27,321 nt of DNA from a virus, in IMG/VR virus record IMGVR_UViG_3300047373_000076, positions 1-27,321 of that record; one strand, given 5' to 3'. Below, one piece after another: positions 1 through 7,642 of this stretch. Within the stretch, counting starts at the first letter, position 1. The number at the start of each line of letters is the position of its first letter. A model generated the notes under the pieces. That model saw nothing but the letters and a program-made list of their open reading frames with translations. It searched no databases and was not told the origin of the DNA. The translations under genes and the position numbers were made by a program.

Positions 1-111
1 CTTCAAGGTCGTAACGCAGAAAACCGATTACACAGTCAGTGGTTCGGTGCAAACCAAAACCGCAAGATCAAAGCGGCAGAGAAGGCAGTGCAATACGCAC
101 TGGCTTCATAG
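1..111 (+). CDS. 3' end of an unidentified gene
   Basis: Frame 1 is open from the window edge to a TAG at 109-111 and encodes the last 36 residues of a protein that starts upstream. The tail is basic and alanine-rich and ends KAVQYALAS. The next gene follows within a few bases and its Shine-Dalgarno overlaps this stop codon, so the two are probably co-transcribed. The fragment is too short to assign a family. Confidence 0.6.
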   Translation, partial: LQGRNAENRLHSQWFGANQNRKIKAAEKAVQYALAS

Positions 112-120
112 GAGATGAGT

Positions 121-303
121 ATGAAATTAGTTATGGACAAACGTGATCCAGACCTATATGCCGAAGATGTTAGCGAAGCAGAGTTTATTTCTCTGCAAGC
201 TACCATTCGTACATTGAATATAGATTTGATGGATGACAACTTTGAGCAATATCAATTCTTTGTAGAACGAGTTGGTGATAAAGCCTACATTCGTAGGAAA
301 TAA
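121..303 (+). CDS. Small hypothetical protein, 60 aa
   Basis: This small acidic protein begins MKLVMDKRDPDLYAED. There are two in-frame ATGs, at 115 and 121. The AGGAG at 110-114 touches the first and sits six bases before the second, so I chose 121. The second half (LMDDNFEQYQFFVERVGDKAYIRRK) looks like a compact alpha/beta fold. I see no known motif. It sits between an unknown gene and a late-promoter-like octamer, which makes it the last gene of the preceding unit. Function unknown. Confidence 0.7.
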   Translation: MKLVMDKRDPDLYAEDVSEAEFISLQATIRTLNIDLMDDNFEQYQFFVERVGDKAYIRRK

Positions 304-307
304 ATGT

Positions 308-315
308 TATAAATA
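308..315 (+). promoter_or_regulatory. T4-type late promoter box TATAAATA
   Basis: The octamer TATAAATA at 308-315 is identical to the T4 late-promoter -10 consensus recognised by gp55-programmed RNA polymerase. It lies in the short gap between two genes, about 20 bases before the start codon at 337, so it can serve the structural-type block that follows. The same octamer also occurs at 2369, 3990, 13314 (all inside genes) and 22555 (intergenic). Confidence 0.6.
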
Positions 316-336
316 GAAGCAACAAGGAGAATTACT

Positions 337-1098
337 TTGAAAACGATTTTAGATATCAGGGATGAGGGTGACGTATTACTAGAAACTCGTCAATCCGATA
401 GGTACGAAAAAGAAGTTGCTGACTATGTCAATGCAATGAAAGACTGGTCGGCAGAACGTCCGAAGGTCAGTACTAAGTATTCTGATGTTCTTATAAAATC
501 AGAAGGTGGAGAACAGTCTTGGCTTGAGGTCAAGATGAATCACACCGACAACTTGGCAAATCCACGTATCTACTTTGATGGTAGAAAGTGGGCAACTACT
601 TATAGTATGAAGTCTGCTCATAAAGCAGTTGAGATTATGAACAAGTCGGACTCTGCCAAGCAGTTTATCAAAGCTATCTCTGAATTCAGTGGTATCAAGA
701 ACCCCAAGATCCCTACAACCAAAACAGGTTTGAAGGATAAGGATGCAGTTCCTTTAAATGTAATGAAGGAATACTTTTCTCAACCGGGGATTAATAGGTA
801 TCTTACATCGTTGCCTAATGTAAATCTTGGTGAGGTTATCACAGATCACTACTTGAATAATAAAGCAGAACCTGCATTCTATATGCAAGCGGGTGATGAC
901 TTCTATATGGTTGGTAGAACCAACCCTCTTAAATTAAAAGGAAACATACCTCTACTATCTGGAATAGGTGCATTTAAAGTGCGTGTATCGACTAGATCTC
1001 AGTACTATGAAGTGCAAGCTGAGTTGAAAATCATGAAGATGCCAGACAGTAAGTATTCCCTTAAGCCTAAAACACGTAAAAAGAATCCACTAAAGTAA
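337..1098 (+). CDS. PD-(D/E)XK nuclease-like protein, 253 aa
   Basis: The gene uses a TTG start at 337 with AAGGAG at 324-329, seven bases upstream. Residues 49-67 read SDVLI...SWLEVKM, i.e. D50, E64 and K66 spaced as in the D-(x)n-E-x-K core of PD-(D/E)XK nucleases, with hydrophobic strands on both sides. This is a motif-level inference and other family features are not obvious. The C-terminal 25 residues are lysine-rich. It is the first gene behind the late-type promoter and sits with probable virion components, so it may be a late-expressed DNA enzyme. I am confident of the gene and only moderately of the nuclease call. Confidence 0.6.
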   Translation: MKTILDIRDEGDVLLETRQSDRYEKEVADYVNAMKDWSAERPKVSTKYSDVLIKSEGGEQSWLEVKMNHTDNLANPRIYFDGRKWATTYSMKSAHKAVEIMNKSDSAKQFIKAISEFSGIKNPKIPTTKTGLKDKDAVPLNVMKEYFSQPGINRYLTSLPNVNLGEVITDHYLNNKAEPAFYMQAGDDFYMVGRTNPLKLKGNIPLLSGIGAFKVRVSTRSQYYEVQAELKIMKMPDSKYSLKPKTRKKNPLK

Positions 1099-1107
1099 GG
1101 ACAGAAC

Positions 1108-1338
1108 ATGGCATGGGTAGCAGTACCAAATAACCCTCAATGGGAATACAACAACTCACCTTCGGATCCGGGGGTGGGTTCTCCTCATCGTGCACTATGG
1201 TTAAAACAAACCAATGGTGTTAGAACATTTGGTTCTGGATCAGGTGCTCATCAGGTGTACACTGAAGTTCGTAAAGTTGGTGACACAACTAGAACTAGAG
1301 GTGAACTAAGCAAAACATTCTGGGATAGTCGTGCCTAA
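1108..1338 (+). CDS. Small conserved phage protein, 76 aa
   Basis: Begins MAWVAVPNNPQWEYNN, with AAGGA about eight bases upstream of the ATG. The protein is rich in Gly, Ser, Thr, Asn and aromatic residues and contains a GSGSGAH segment; it has no signal peptide or membrane segment. Its stop overlaps the next start by one base (TAATG), so the pair is translationally coupled. The composition suggests a small virion or assembly protein, but I cannot assign a function. Confidence 0.75.
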   Translation: MAWVAVPNNPQWEYNNSPSDPGVGSPHRALWLKQTNGVRTFGSGSGAHQVYTEVRKVGDTTRTRGELSKTFWDSRA

Positions 1339-2567
1339 TGTTATCCTTTAATGAATCAATGCTTACTGAGCAAAAGAATACTCATATGACACACATTGAG
1401 GATAAGGTTCTCTATGGTGGTGTTGATGGTACTCGACAAGCTATCAACGCATTGCGTGAGTTACGTGATATGTTAGGTGGTGCTCACAAAGGTAACGTCT
1501 CTATCAAATGGGATGGTGCTCCTGCGATCTTCTGTGGGACTGACCCTAATGATGGTGAATTCTTTGTTGCCAAGAAAGGCATATTTAATAAGAACCCCAA
1601 GGTATATAAGACTGCCGCCGAAGTTGATGCTGACACTAAAGGTGATCTAGCTGATAAACTTAAGGCGGCATTGAGGTATCTACCATCTTTGGGGATTAAA
1701 GGTATAATCCAAGGCGACTTTCTGTTTGGCCCTGGAGACACAAAAAAGGAGAAGATAAACGGTGAAGATCTCATCACTTTTCATCCTAACACTATTGTCT
1801 ATGCTGTTCCTGCTAATAGTACTGCCGCAAGAGAAATCAAAAGCGCACAAATTGGAATCGTTTGGCACACATCCTATAGCGGTAACGACTTTGAAAGCCT
1901 TAGAGCTTCCTATGGAGTAGATGTATCCAACTTCAAGAAATCCCGAAACGTATGGTCACAAGATGCTATGTTAAGAGATATGACATCTATGACAATGACT
2001 GCAAAGGAAACTGAGAATGTTACTAAGATCCTTAGCGAGTGTGGTAAACTATTCAATACCATCTCAGGAACAACTCTACGGAGTCTCGAATCGAACAAAG
2101 TCCTCGCACAACATATTGAACAGTACAACAACACGTTTGTCAGAAGTGGGACGATCATCAAAAACACAACCACTCATACCGCAGGTCTCATCCGTTGGAT
2201 CAAAGGCAAATACCAAAAGGAAATAGACAAGCTAAAGACCGAAAAGGGTAAGAACAGACGTAGAGATGCTTTAAACGAGTTATTGTCGTTCTTCTCACCT
2301 GCTAACAAACAATCTTTAATTCGTATGTTTGAAATGCAAAAACTTATTGTATTAGCCAAATTAAAACTTATAAATAGTCTTAATAAACTAAGTAAAACTA
2401 AAACCTTCGTTAAGACCAAAACTGGTTACAAAGTAACTGGTGAAGAGGGTTATGTAGCAATTGATAAACTTGGCGGTGATGCAGTGAAAATCGTTGATCG
2501 TATGGAGTTCTCCTACAACAACTTTTCACCCGATACATTAAAAGGATGGGACAAACCAGGAAGATGA
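1338..2567 (+). CDS. KxDG nucleotidyltransferase / RNA-ligase-like protein, 409 aa
   Basis: Residues 54-64 (VSIKWDGAPAI) hold a K57-W-D-G60 motif that matches motif I (KxDG) of the ATP-dependent DNA/RNA ligase and capping-enzyme superfamily, in which the lysine is adenylated. FFVAKKG (75-81) and IIQGDFLF (about 122-129) could correspond to following motifs. The C-terminal half is helical and lysine-rich. I believe it belongs to the phage family catalogued as DUF6267, but that is from memory. The N terminus (MLSFNESMLTEQ) shows the short F...L-x-E pattern seen in several neighbours. Activity is inferred from the motif only; motif V is not clear. Confidence 0.65.
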   Translation: MLSFNESMLTEQKNTHMTHIEDKVLYGGVDGTRQAINALRELRDMLGGAHKGNVSIKWDGAPAIFCGTDPNDGEFFVAKKGIFNKNPKVYKTAAEVDADTKGDLADKLKAALRYLPSLGIKGIIQGDFLFGPGDTKKEKINGEDLITFHPNTIVYAVPANSTAAREIKSAQIGIVWHTSYSGNDFESLRASYGVDVSNFKKSRNVWSQDAMLRDMTSMTMTAKETENVTKILSECGKLFNTISGTTLRSLESNKVLAQHIEQYNNTFVRSGTIIKNTTTHTAGLIRWIKGKYQKEIDKLKTEKGKNRRRDALNELLSFFSPANKQSLIRMFEMQKLIVLAKLKLINSLNKLSKTKTFVKTKTGYKVTGEEGYVAIDKLGGDAVKIVDRMEFSYNNFSPDTLKGWDKPGR

Positions 2568-2570
2568 CAA

Positions 2571-3023
2571 ATGACATTCAGAGATAAAATTCTAGAAAAC
2601 TTAGAATTCAGAGACTTATCTGAGGATCCATGTTGGGATACTCATAAACAAGTAGGAACTAAAATGAAGGGGGGCAAAGAAGTCCCTAATTGTGTTCCTA
2701 AAGAAGAAGTAGTGCAAGAACTCACTTCTGCTGAAAAGAAGCTTATTAATCAAATGTATGACAAAAAGGGTAACCTTACACCTATGGGTAAGAAGGTTAT
2801 GGCTCATGGTAAAGCAAACAGCAAACTTACTCCTAAAGCAAGAGATGCTGATAATGCGAGACGTAAAGAATACAAAGCATTTCAAAAGAGCAAAGCTAAC
2901 GAAGCTAAAAAGCCCGGTCTGTGGGATAATATGCATGCTCGTAGGAAAGCTGGTAAACCAAAACTTAAGCCCGGTGATAAGAATTATCCTAAAACTCTTG
3001 ACATTGAAAAGAGTAAAAAATAA
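2571..3023 (+). CDS. Basic phage protein with CW...NCVPK module, 150 aa
   Basis: Residues 20-44 contain a small module, DPCW-x7-GTK-x3-GKEVPNCVPK, with two cysteines (C21 and C41). I recognise it as recurring in many large-phage proteins. A second recurring module, GLWDNMHARRKAGK, lies near the C terminus. The rest is Lys/Arg-rich and probably nucleic-acid binding or disordered. The N terminus, MTFRDKILENLEF, has an F...I-L-E pattern like the neighbouring proteins. The gene is packed four bases after its predecessor and overlaps the next by one base. Precise function unknown; a minor internal virion protein would fit. Confidence 0.65.
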   Translation: MTFRDKILENLEFRDLSEDPCWDTHKQVGTKMKGGKEVPNCVPKEEVVQELTSAEKKLINQMYDKKGNLTPMGKKVMAHGKANSKLTPKARDADNARRKEYKAFQKSKANEAKKPGLWDNMHARRKAGKPKLKPGDKNYPKTLDIEKSKK

Positions 3024-3622
3024 TGAAAACCTTTAAGTTGTTCTTAGAACGAAACTACGCCAAAGAGTACGAAAACTACCAAGGCAAGCCTGAGCAAATC
3101 GAGAAGCGTTCTTCTCGTAACAAGGCACGTAGACTAATGGCTAAAAAGATGAATGTCAAGGGTAAAGATGTTGGACATAAGGATAATGATCCACTGAACA
3201 ACGATCCTAAGAACTTGCGTCTTGAAGATCCGTCAGTCAATCGTAGAGAGCCACGTCTTCGTGACAATCCTGTTGAGGAGTCTGTACAAGAGTTTAACGG
3301 TCCTCGTAGCAGAGGTCTATTACATCGTAAAGGTGTAAAGGGTACATCTTTTGCAAATAAGATGAATAAAACTCATTCTCAAAACAAAACAGACCAACAG
3401 AAAGCCGCCGCTCGTCAGAAAGCCGCCGCCGCAGATCATGCCGCCTTCCGTAAGAAGTATCCTAACATCAAATTCGATGAGGATAATGTTGATGAATTGG
3501 CAATGACACTCAAGTCATTACGTAAATCGGGTATTAACAGAAAAGATCTTGACAAACAGACTAAAAGTGTTAAAACAGATCTTAAAGCTCTTCGTAGTAG
3601 GTTAAATAAGGTAAAGAAATGA
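3023..3622 (+). CDS. HNH-like endonuclease/DNA-binding protein, 199 aa
   Basis: Residues 47-75 contain GHKDNDPLNNDPKNLRL followed by NRRE, the layout of an HNH core (H52, D54, N64, N73; an H-N-N variant in which the last His is replaced). An Arg/Lys-rich helix precedes it. The middle has an unusual alanine-rich segment (QKAAARQKAAAAD) and the C terminus is a lysine-rich coiled coil. The protein begins MKTFKLFLE, close to the T4 IPIII capsid-targeting peptide. Catalysis is uncertain because of the replaced residue. It is translated in an overlapping set with the genes on both sides. Confidence 0.6.
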   Translation: MKTFKLFLERNYAKEYENYQGKPEQIEKRSSRNKARRLMAKKMNVKGKDVGHKDNDPLNNDPKNLRLEDPSVNRREPRLRDNPVEESVQEFNGPRSRGLLHRKGVKGTSFANKMNKTHSQNKTDQQKAAARQKAAAADHAAFRKKYPNIKFDEDNVDELAMTLKSLRKSGINRKDLDKQTKSVKTDLKALRSRLNKVKK

Positions 3623-4062
3623 AATCATTCCTAAAATTCCAAGAAGATTGTTACGATCCTAATAAACACCAAGAAGGTACGCCCCAAGCTACTGCACGTG
3701 CAAAAGCTATAATGCAACCTAACGAAGAAGTTGAAGATGTGGATGAAGTTTTATCCATTAAACAACGTAGGGATCGTGGCATAGCGGCACGTAAGAATAA
3801 GACTAAAATGAAGATGGGTCGCAGAAGAGCGGCAAATAAGATAGCTTCTACTGATAAACTGAAGAAACGTGCACAAAGACAGGCTCGTAACCAAATGGCT
3901 CTTAAGATTGCCAAGGACGGTCCTAAAAAAGACATGACTCCTGCACGTAAAGCAGAGATTGAGAAGCGTTTAAATAAGATGAAACCACGTATAAATAATA
4001 TTGCAAAACGTATGATGAAAGATGTACGTAAGGCAGAGATAGCAAGAAAACGTGGAAAGTAG
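3619..4062 (+). CDS. Very basic coiled-coil phage protein, 147 aa
   Basis: Starts inside the end of the previous gene (four-base ATGA overlap). It begins MKSFLKFQEDCYDPNKH, again with the F-x-x-F-x-E signature. Most of the remaining sequence is Lys/Arg/Ala-rich and predicted helical, for instance MGRRRAANKIASTDKLKKRA and RKAEIEKRLNKMKPRI. I recognise this arrangement as common in T4-like marine phages, without an established function. Its strong positive charge fits DNA binding inside the head. A TATAAATA octamer at 3990-3997 lies in its last 75 bases and could fire the next gene. Confidence 0.65.
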   Translation: MKSFLKFQEDCYDPNKHQEGTPQATARAKAIMQPNEEVEDVDEVLSIKQRRDRGIAARKNKTKMKMGRRRAANKIASTDKLKKRAQRQARNQMALKIAKDGPKKDMTPARKAEIEKRLNKMKPRINNIAKRMMKDVRKAEIARKRGK

Positions 4063-4070
4063 TATTACTT

Positions 4071-5006
4071 ATGGCAATCGCATCATTTAGCCAGTTCTTA
4101 GTTGAAGAGGAACAAGCTGTTTATTTTACCTTTGGTAGAATGAATCCTCCGACTATTGGTCATGAGAAATTATTGAAGAAACTGGCATCAACTGCGGGTA
4201 GAAATCCTTATAGGGTGTATCTATCACAAAGCCAAGATAAGAATAAGAATCCTTTGTCATACAAAGACAAGGTAAAGTATGCTCGTAAGATGTTCCCAAA
4301 GCATGCTCGTCAAATTATGATTAATAATAAAGTTAAGACGGTATTTGATATTGCAACAACATTATATAACGATGGTTTCAAAACTATCGTAATGGTTGTA
4401 GGATCTGATCGTGTAAACGAATTTGATATACTATTGAATAAGTATAATGGAACCAAGTCTAGACACGGTTTCTATAACTTTAAGAAGATAACAGTCGTAT
4501 CGGCTGGTGAAAGAGATCCAGATGCAGACGGTGCTGAAGGCGCATCTGCTAGTAAGCAAAGAGCAAGTGCAAAAGCAAACGACTTTACAACTTTCTCCCA
4601 AGGTCTCCCTAAACCATTAAGCAATTCTGATGCAAAGAAACTGTTCAGTGATATCCGTAACGCTATGGGTATTAGAGAGCAAGCATCATTTAGGCACCAC
4701 GTAGAACTCGAATCAGTTTCTGAGGAACGTGAAGCCTTTGTTAACGGAGACCTATTCACGGTAGGAGAGTCCGTCATAATAAAAGACACCAATGAGGTAG
4801 GTAATATCTCAGTACTTGGTGCCAACTATGTTATTGTCGAGACAGCCACAGGACGTACACGTCAATGGTTGAAATCGGTAGAAAAGATAGAATCGGTTGT
4901 TGAACCTGTTAAAGAGGAAATAACTAAATCTGAGACCCTTGCAAAATATTCATTTGCAAGTTACGTTAAAATATATCCAGATGGGGGAACAAGTGATAAG
5001 TTTTAA
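4071..5006 (+). CDS. Nucleotidyltransferase (NMNAT/cytidylyltransferase-like), 311 aa
   Basis: Residues 17-35 read VYFTFGRMNPPTIGHEKLL. T28-I-G-H31 matches the (H/T)xGH active-site motif of the HIGH nucleotidyltransferase superfamily (NMN adenylyltransferase, FAD synthetase and cytidylyltransferases). VVGSDRVNEF (109-118) fits the central strand and SASKQR (159-164) fits the second signature (ISxTxxR). A C-terminal segment (about 228-280), LFTVGESVIIK...RQWLKSVEKIE, looks like a small SH3/KOW-type barrel. The N terminus (SFSQFLVEEE) has the shared F-x-x-F-L-x-E signature. The substrate is not known: NMN is possible, but no NAD-salvage partner gene is visible nearby. Confidence 0.75.
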   Translation: MAIASFSQFLVEEEQAVYFTFGRMNPPTIGHEKLLKKLASTAGRNPYRVYLSQSQDKNKNPLSYKDKVKYARKMFPKHARQIMINNKVKTVFDIATTLYNDGFKTIVMVVGSDRVNEFDILLNKYNGTKSRHGFYNFKKITVVSAGERDPDADGAEGASASKQRASAKANDFTTFSQGLPKPLSNSDAKKLFSDIRNAMGIREQASFRHHVELESVSEEREAFVNGDLFTVGESVIIKDTNEVGNISVLGANYVIVETATGRTRQWLKSVEKIESVVEPVKEEITKSETLAKYSFASYVKIYPDGGTSDKF

Positions 5007-5286
5007 AAAGTATATGGCTGAAGCAAGGGGCGAAGATGCCAAAGGCCATAAAATAGCAACCAAAGATGGTGCTGGAATGACTAAGAAGGGTGTTGCGGCA
5101 TATAGACGTAAGAACCCAGGAAGTAAACTCCAGACCGCAGTTACTGGTAAAGTCAAACCCGGCAGTAAAGATGCTGGTCGTAGAAAATCATTCTGTGCTC
5201 GTATGAGTGGAGTTAAGGGTCCTATGAAAGACGAAAAAGGCAGACCTACTCGTAAAGCCATGTCTCTCAGAAGATGGAAGTGTTAA
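4993..5286 (+). CDS. Small conserved basic phage protein (DUF6321-like), 97 aa
   Basis: The C-terminal part (SFCARMSGVKGPMKDEKG, then ending SLRRWKC) is a signature I associate with the phage family DUF6321, from memory. An earlier KKGVAAYRRKNPGSK segment is also typical. Possible starts are ATG 4981 and GTG 4993. The GTG has GGGGGA four bases upstream and yields VISFKKYMAEAR, which aligns with the N termini of neighbouring proteins, so I prefer it. It overlaps the previous gene by 14 bases. The protein is strongly basic with two Cys in the terminal module. Function unknown. Confidence 0.7.
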   Translation: MISFKKYMAEARGEDAKGHKIATKDGAGMTKKGVAAYRRKNPGSKLQTAVTGKVKPGSKDAGRRKSFCARMSGVKGPMKDEKGRPTRKAMSLRRWKC

Positions 5287-5289
5287 ATC

Positions 5290-5571
5290 ATGTCAGATAT
5301 AGATTGGAAGAAACGCTTAGATCGGATCGAAACAAAGATGGATAAGATGAGCGATGTCTTAGTGTCATTGGCTCGTTTTGAAGAGAAAATGGACGCTTAC
5401 AACGAATATAGAGAACGTTCATGGGATCGTATGAACAAGTTCTCAGAGAAGCTTGATGTAATTGAAAAGATGTGCGATGATAATGCTCGTACTGTACAAA
5501 CTATTAATAAACTATTCTGGATAGCAATTGTTGCTATTTCGGGATCAATCGCCGCCCAATTGTGGATGTAA
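5290..5571 (+). CDS. Coiled-coil protein with C-terminal membrane anchor, XhlA/holin-like, 93 aa
   Basis: Residues 1-70 are charged and heptad-like (WKKRLDRIETKMDKMSDVL, LDVIEKMCDDNARTVQTIN). Residues 74-92 (FWIAIVAISGSIAAQLWM) form a single hydrophobic membrane segment at the extreme C terminus. This architecture matches the XhlA (haemolysin/holin-associated) type of phage protein. It lies about 2 kb upstream of the spanin genes, which makes a lysis or membrane role plausible. Assignment is by architecture alone. Confidence 0.6.
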   Translation: MSDIDWKKRLDRIETKMDKMSDVLVSLARFEEKMDAYNEYRERSWDRMNKFSEKLDVIEKMCDDNARTVQTINKLFWIAIVAISGSIAAQLWM

Positions 5572-5582
5572 AGGAAAATCAC

Positions 5583-6368
5583 ATGGATAAAGATGTAATG
5601 ACAAAGTTGGGCGATGCATACGCAGAAGTCCAAGAAGCAAATGCAAAACAAAGAGCATTGGCGAAAGCCGCTAAAGATGCTAAATCAAAGGACAAAGTGT
5701 CTCTTAAGAAGGCACCTTGGGACAAGAAGGAAGAAGTAGAAGAAGATGCTTCTAACGACAAGTCTGATGATGGTGAAGGTCTGGATAAAGCAGATCCTAA
5801 AGCCGCTAAGAAGAAGTTCAAAGATCGTAAAGATAAAGATATCGATAACGATGGTGACACTGACTCGTCTGATGAGTACCTTCATAAACGCCGTAAAGCT
5901 ATTAGTAAAGATATGGCTAAGGAAGAAAAAGACGAAACTACTCCTTGTTCTGAGTGCGATGGATCAACAGAGAACCACGCAAAGGATTGTCCAAAGAACC
6001 CTGATGTTAAAAAGGGTGGATCGGAGAAAGCAGTTATGAATCCTAAAGCTGATACTAAAGTCGAAACTAAAGAAAATAAGAAATGGGTTGTTTACAACCG
6101 TATCATGGAAAAGGCACGTGCTGACCAGACTAAGAATGCTGTCAAAGCTATGGATCCAGAAGATAATCAATCTGGTGAAGAGAAGAAGTTTGTTGATGAC
6201 CACGAAAAGATGGGAGTTGCAGACAAACAGTCAGATGTAGCTGATATCGCAGTAGCAATCAAAAAGAATAAACAAGCTATCGATAACCCAACTAAACCAG
6301 CCGCACTTCGCCCTGGAGACAATAAGCAAGGTGACTTGAAGGCTGATAAGCCAGAAGGAAAAATGTAA
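5583..6368 (+). CDS. Charged protein with DxDxDxD calcium-like motif and Cys/His cluster, 261 aa
   Basis: The ATG at 5583 has AAGGA seven bases upstream; an in-frame GTG at 5562 is less likely. The protein is highly charged and probably largely disordered. Residues 84-100 (DKDIDNDGDTDSSDEYL) match a dockerin/EF-hand-like acidic loop that recurs in large-phage proteins, followed by HKRRKAISK. Residues 122-136 hold C-S-E-C...H...C (C122, C125, H132, C136), a possible small zinc site. Its position between the coiled-coil membrane protein and structural-type genes suggests a scaffold or virion role, but this is not proven. Confidence 0.6.
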   Translation: MDKDVMTKLGDAYAEVQEANAKQRALAKAAKDAKSKDKVSLKKAPWDKKEEVEEDASNDKSDDGEGLDKADPKAAKKKFKDRKDKDIDNDGDTDSSDEYLHKRRKAISKDMAKEEKDETTPCSECDGSTENHAKDCPKNPDVKKGGSEKAVMNPKADTKVETKENKKWVVYNRIMEKARADQTKNAVKAMDPEDNQSGEEKKFVDDHEKMGVADKQSDVADIAVAIKKNKQAIDNPTKPAALRPGDNKQGDLKADKPEGKM

Positions 6369-6701
6369 ATGATTAAACCCCCACAGTGGTGCTCAAAGGC
6401 TATTCCAACTGTTCGTGGATGGAAACATCACGCACGTAGAGAGATCTTGAAGCCTATGCGCTTCACTCAAGAACAGGTAGATGAATATATGAATCATATT
6501 AATGGTGAACCAGAAGTAATCGTGGAAGTTCCTACAATCGAAGAACCAGCTATGTTAAACGAAGCACCTGTTCCGGGTAATTTGGAAGACATGACTAAGG
6601 TACAACTTGAGGCATTAGGTCGTCAAAATGGTATCGAACTTGACCGTAGGAAGGGTAAAAAAACTTTGATAGATACAGTTAAGAAAGTACTGAAATCATA
6701 A
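6369..6701 (+). CDS. Phage protein with C-terminal SAP/HeH-like helix pair, 110 aa
   Basis: The N-terminal module PQWCSKAIPTVRGW...ARREILKPMRFT is a recurrent phage sequence preceding a helix (QEQVDEYMNHI). The C-terminal 35 residues, DMTKVQLEALGRQNGIELD then KKTLIDTVKKVL, resemble SAP/LEM/HeH helix-extended-loop-helix domains that bind DNA. A Pro/Glu-rich linker joins the two. It starts directly after the previous stop codon. A DNA-associated virion or assembly protein is likely; exact role unknown. Confidence 0.65.
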   Translation: MIKPPQWCSKAIPTVRGWKHHARREILKPMRFTQEQVDEYMNHINGEPEVIVEVPTIEEPAMLNEAPVPGNLEDMTKVQLEALGRQNGIELDRRKGKKTLIDTVKKVLKS

Positions 6702-6718
6702 TCAAAGTGAAGTAGTCT

Positions 6719-7081
6719 ATGGAAATACAATTAACTGAGGATAACATCCCACTATATGCCGCCAAGCATTATTACAATCCACTTGGATCGGATCATGAAG
6801 AGTTTATAGAAGACTTAAAGAGACTGAAATACGTTAAGCGGTTGGTGAACAGATTTACTGAAACAGGATATCTGGCTGACCGCCTAATACTCAATCATCT
6901 GATTGTTATTCATAATGTGTTCGGTGTACAGCCAGGTGTGGCTATGTTGAGGATCAAATTGACAGATGACCAAATGTGTGTCATTAAACCCTTCTTGGTT
7001 TTTCTACGGTACATTACGAATGAAGAAATCACTAATGTGCCTATGGATCCTATAGTGGTCGAAAGGTTAAGGAATATATAA
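6719..7081 (+). CDS. Conserved T4-like phage protein, 120 aa
   Basis: An all-helical globular protein beginning MEIQLTEDNIPLYAAKHYYNP. The segment LILNHLIVIHNVFGVQPG is what I recognise as a hallmark of a conserved but uncharacterised family in cyanophage-like myoviruses. No membrane segment or catalytic motif is evident. It ends one base before the next ATG, so the two are co-translated. Probably structural or assembly-related, judging by company. Confidence 0.65.
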   Translation: MEIQLTEDNIPLYAAKHYYNPLGSDHEEFIEDLKRLKYVKRLVNRFTETGYLADRLILNHLIVIHNVFGVQPGVAMLRIKLTDDQMCVIKPFLVFLRYITNEEITNVPMDPIVVERLRNI

Positions 7082-7642
7082 ATGGGCATACTATCAAGAG
7101 CAGGAGACCTAGTCTATACATTGCGTTTTCTCAGGCTTTTAACAACGCCTTTTGAGAACACGACTGCGTATGAGATGGGTCTTATTGATGATAAAGGTAA
7201 GGTTCTAAAGAAAGCTTCTACACCAGAAGAAAAGAGTGCACACAATGCATTCCATAAGCTCGTATTTAATATTAAGAAACTAATACCAGGAAAACGATTT
7301 GGTTCGTATGCCGCCGCACTATATCTTCTTAAAGAGAAGTATGGAGTATCTAACTTCGAAAAGATCTTAAAGGAGAGTGGTATAGATACACTAGACTTTA
7401 TGGCAGAAGATAGTGAGTGGTTTGTATTAGAGAATAAACAATTATCCCCTGGCGTGTACAGGGTAAATGGTGACAAAGTAATTAATGATACATGTGAAGA
7501 AGTTGTTACCAAAAGAGATCAGGTAAGAATTAAAGAAGACTCTTTCCCTATCGGAGATGTCCTAGGATTGGACATTTATGAGGTAACTCATATGAGAACA
7601 GGTAAAGAGATCTACATCACGGCAGGAGAATTAATCAGATGA
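7082..7642 (+). CDS. Conserved T4-like phage protein, 186 aa
   Basis: Begins MGILSRAGDLVYTLRFLRLL, an amphipathic N-terminal helix, then a conserved FENTTAYEMGLIDDKGK segment and SYAAALYLLKEKYG. The C-terminal half (about 105-186) is a beta-rich segment with YRVNGDK and VLGLDIYEVTHMRTGKEIYI. I recognise it as a protein conserved in marine T4-like phages, possibly structural, but no function is established to my knowledge. It overlaps the next small gene by ATGA. Confidence 0.65.
   Translation: MGILSRAGDLVYTLRFLRLLTTPFENTTAYEMGLIDDKGKVLKKASTPEEKSAHNAFHKLVFNIKKLIPGKRFGSYAAALYLLKEKYGVSNFEKILKESGIDTLDFMAEDSEWFVLENKQLSPGVYRVNGDKVINDTCEEVVTKRDQVRIKEDSFPIGDVLGLDIYEVTHMRTGKEIYITAGELIR

Noticed and set aside
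2369-2376. TATAAATA inside the KxDG protein gene
   Set aside because: It lies about 200 bases before the next gene and deep in a coding region of Leu/Lys/Asn codons; probably chance. Copies at 3990 and 13314 are closer to gene ends but also unproven.
3405-3440. GCC-rich runs that look like a trinucleotide repeat
   Set aside because: They are Ala codons scattered over many genes and are explained by avoidance of GCWGC rather than repeat expansion.
7077-7084. TATAAATG, one base from the late-promoter octamer
   Set aside because: It overlaps the stop and start codons of two genes, so RNA would start after the ATG at 7082.
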